Positions 63,943 to 64,000 of a stretch of 64,000 nt of DNA are shown here, one piece after another. This DNA is from Psococerastis gibbosa (Eukaryota; Arthropoda; Insecta; Psocodea; Psocidae). The DNA is taken from positions 22,500,855 through 22,564,854 of the forward strand of contig OZ020491.1 of assembly GCA_963971405.1 (NCBI GenBank). Reading direction: 5' to 3'. The stretch's first letter is position 1, and each line of letters starts with the position of its first letter. The notes under the pieces were generated by a model that saw only the letters and a program-made list of their open reading frames with translations, ran no database searches and was not told the origin of the DNA. Both the position numbers and the translations under genes were made by a program.

Positions 63943-64000
63943 CAAGGGCCGTAGACAGGGACCGCCCCCCCCCCCCCCCGAGAAAAATAGCTTTATACTA
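63943..64000 (+). mobile_element. hAT family F left end, cut by the window edge
   Basis: CAAGGGCCGTAGACAGGGAC followed by a 17-base C run. Confidence 0.55.

Overview
This 64 kb window comes from a repeat-rich metazoan nuclear genome, most likely an invertebrate and plausibly an arthropod. The evidence is GT-AG introns, an RNF216-type ubiquitin ligase, non-LTR retrotransposon tails of the 'RKLTYLGHVMRN' kind that are common in arthropods, and a very high load of SINEs and small DNA transposons. Nothing bacterial, plasmid-like or phage-like is visible. The species cannot be named from the sequence alone.

Only a few protein genes can be supported. (1) 4243-5389, minus strand: a large exon of an RNF216/TRIAD3-like RBR E3 ubiquitin ligase. 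It ends at a consensus splice donor in the middle of RING2, and the rest of RING2 was not found. (2) 43803-37188, minus strand: three exons whose splice sites and phases fit together (43431-43803, 37700-38889, 37188-37286). They encode about 554 residues of a disordered Ser/Pro/Arg-rich protein with about ten copies of a roughly 17-residue 'RSLHSPRAExSPRSYTP' repeat. Both ends of the gene are missing. (3) 31510-31878, minus strand: an unrecognised 122-aa protein with a KRVTF motif and a nearby poly(A) signal. (4) 39671-39853, plus strand: a 60-aa, extremely basic ORF inside an intron of the Ser/Pro gene on the opposite strand. A dead protein remnant lies at 50165-50400.

Almost everything else is mobile DNA. 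There are three main SINE-like families: A (tRNA head, central domain, TTTA tail), B (CAA- or CTA-type tail) and C (tRNA-like head). Non-LTR retrotransposon 3' ends lie near 19.3, 22.4, 25.0, 26.8, 34.3, 36.2, 44.1, 44.6 and 47.4 kb. Many short hAT-like elements have 8-bp target duplications and, strikingly, a poly(G) run just inside the left end and a poly(C) run just inside the right end. A Harbinger-like MITE family (384-396 bp, 3-bp duplications, mostly TTA/TAA) has seven copies. There are also Tc1/mariner-like MITEs, long foldback elements, a Helitron-like 5' end, a 177-bp satellite (47.9-48.9 kb) and a 323-bp tandem repeat (11.2-12.1 kb).

Many insertions are nested, and their target duplications let the order be read: SINE B in SINE C, SINE A in SINE C, hAT in SINE B, hAT in hAT, and MITE in an hAT target duplication. 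The window is best read as two multi-exon genes and a few small ORFs embedded in layered transposon debris. No operon-like or pathway relation between the genes is visible.
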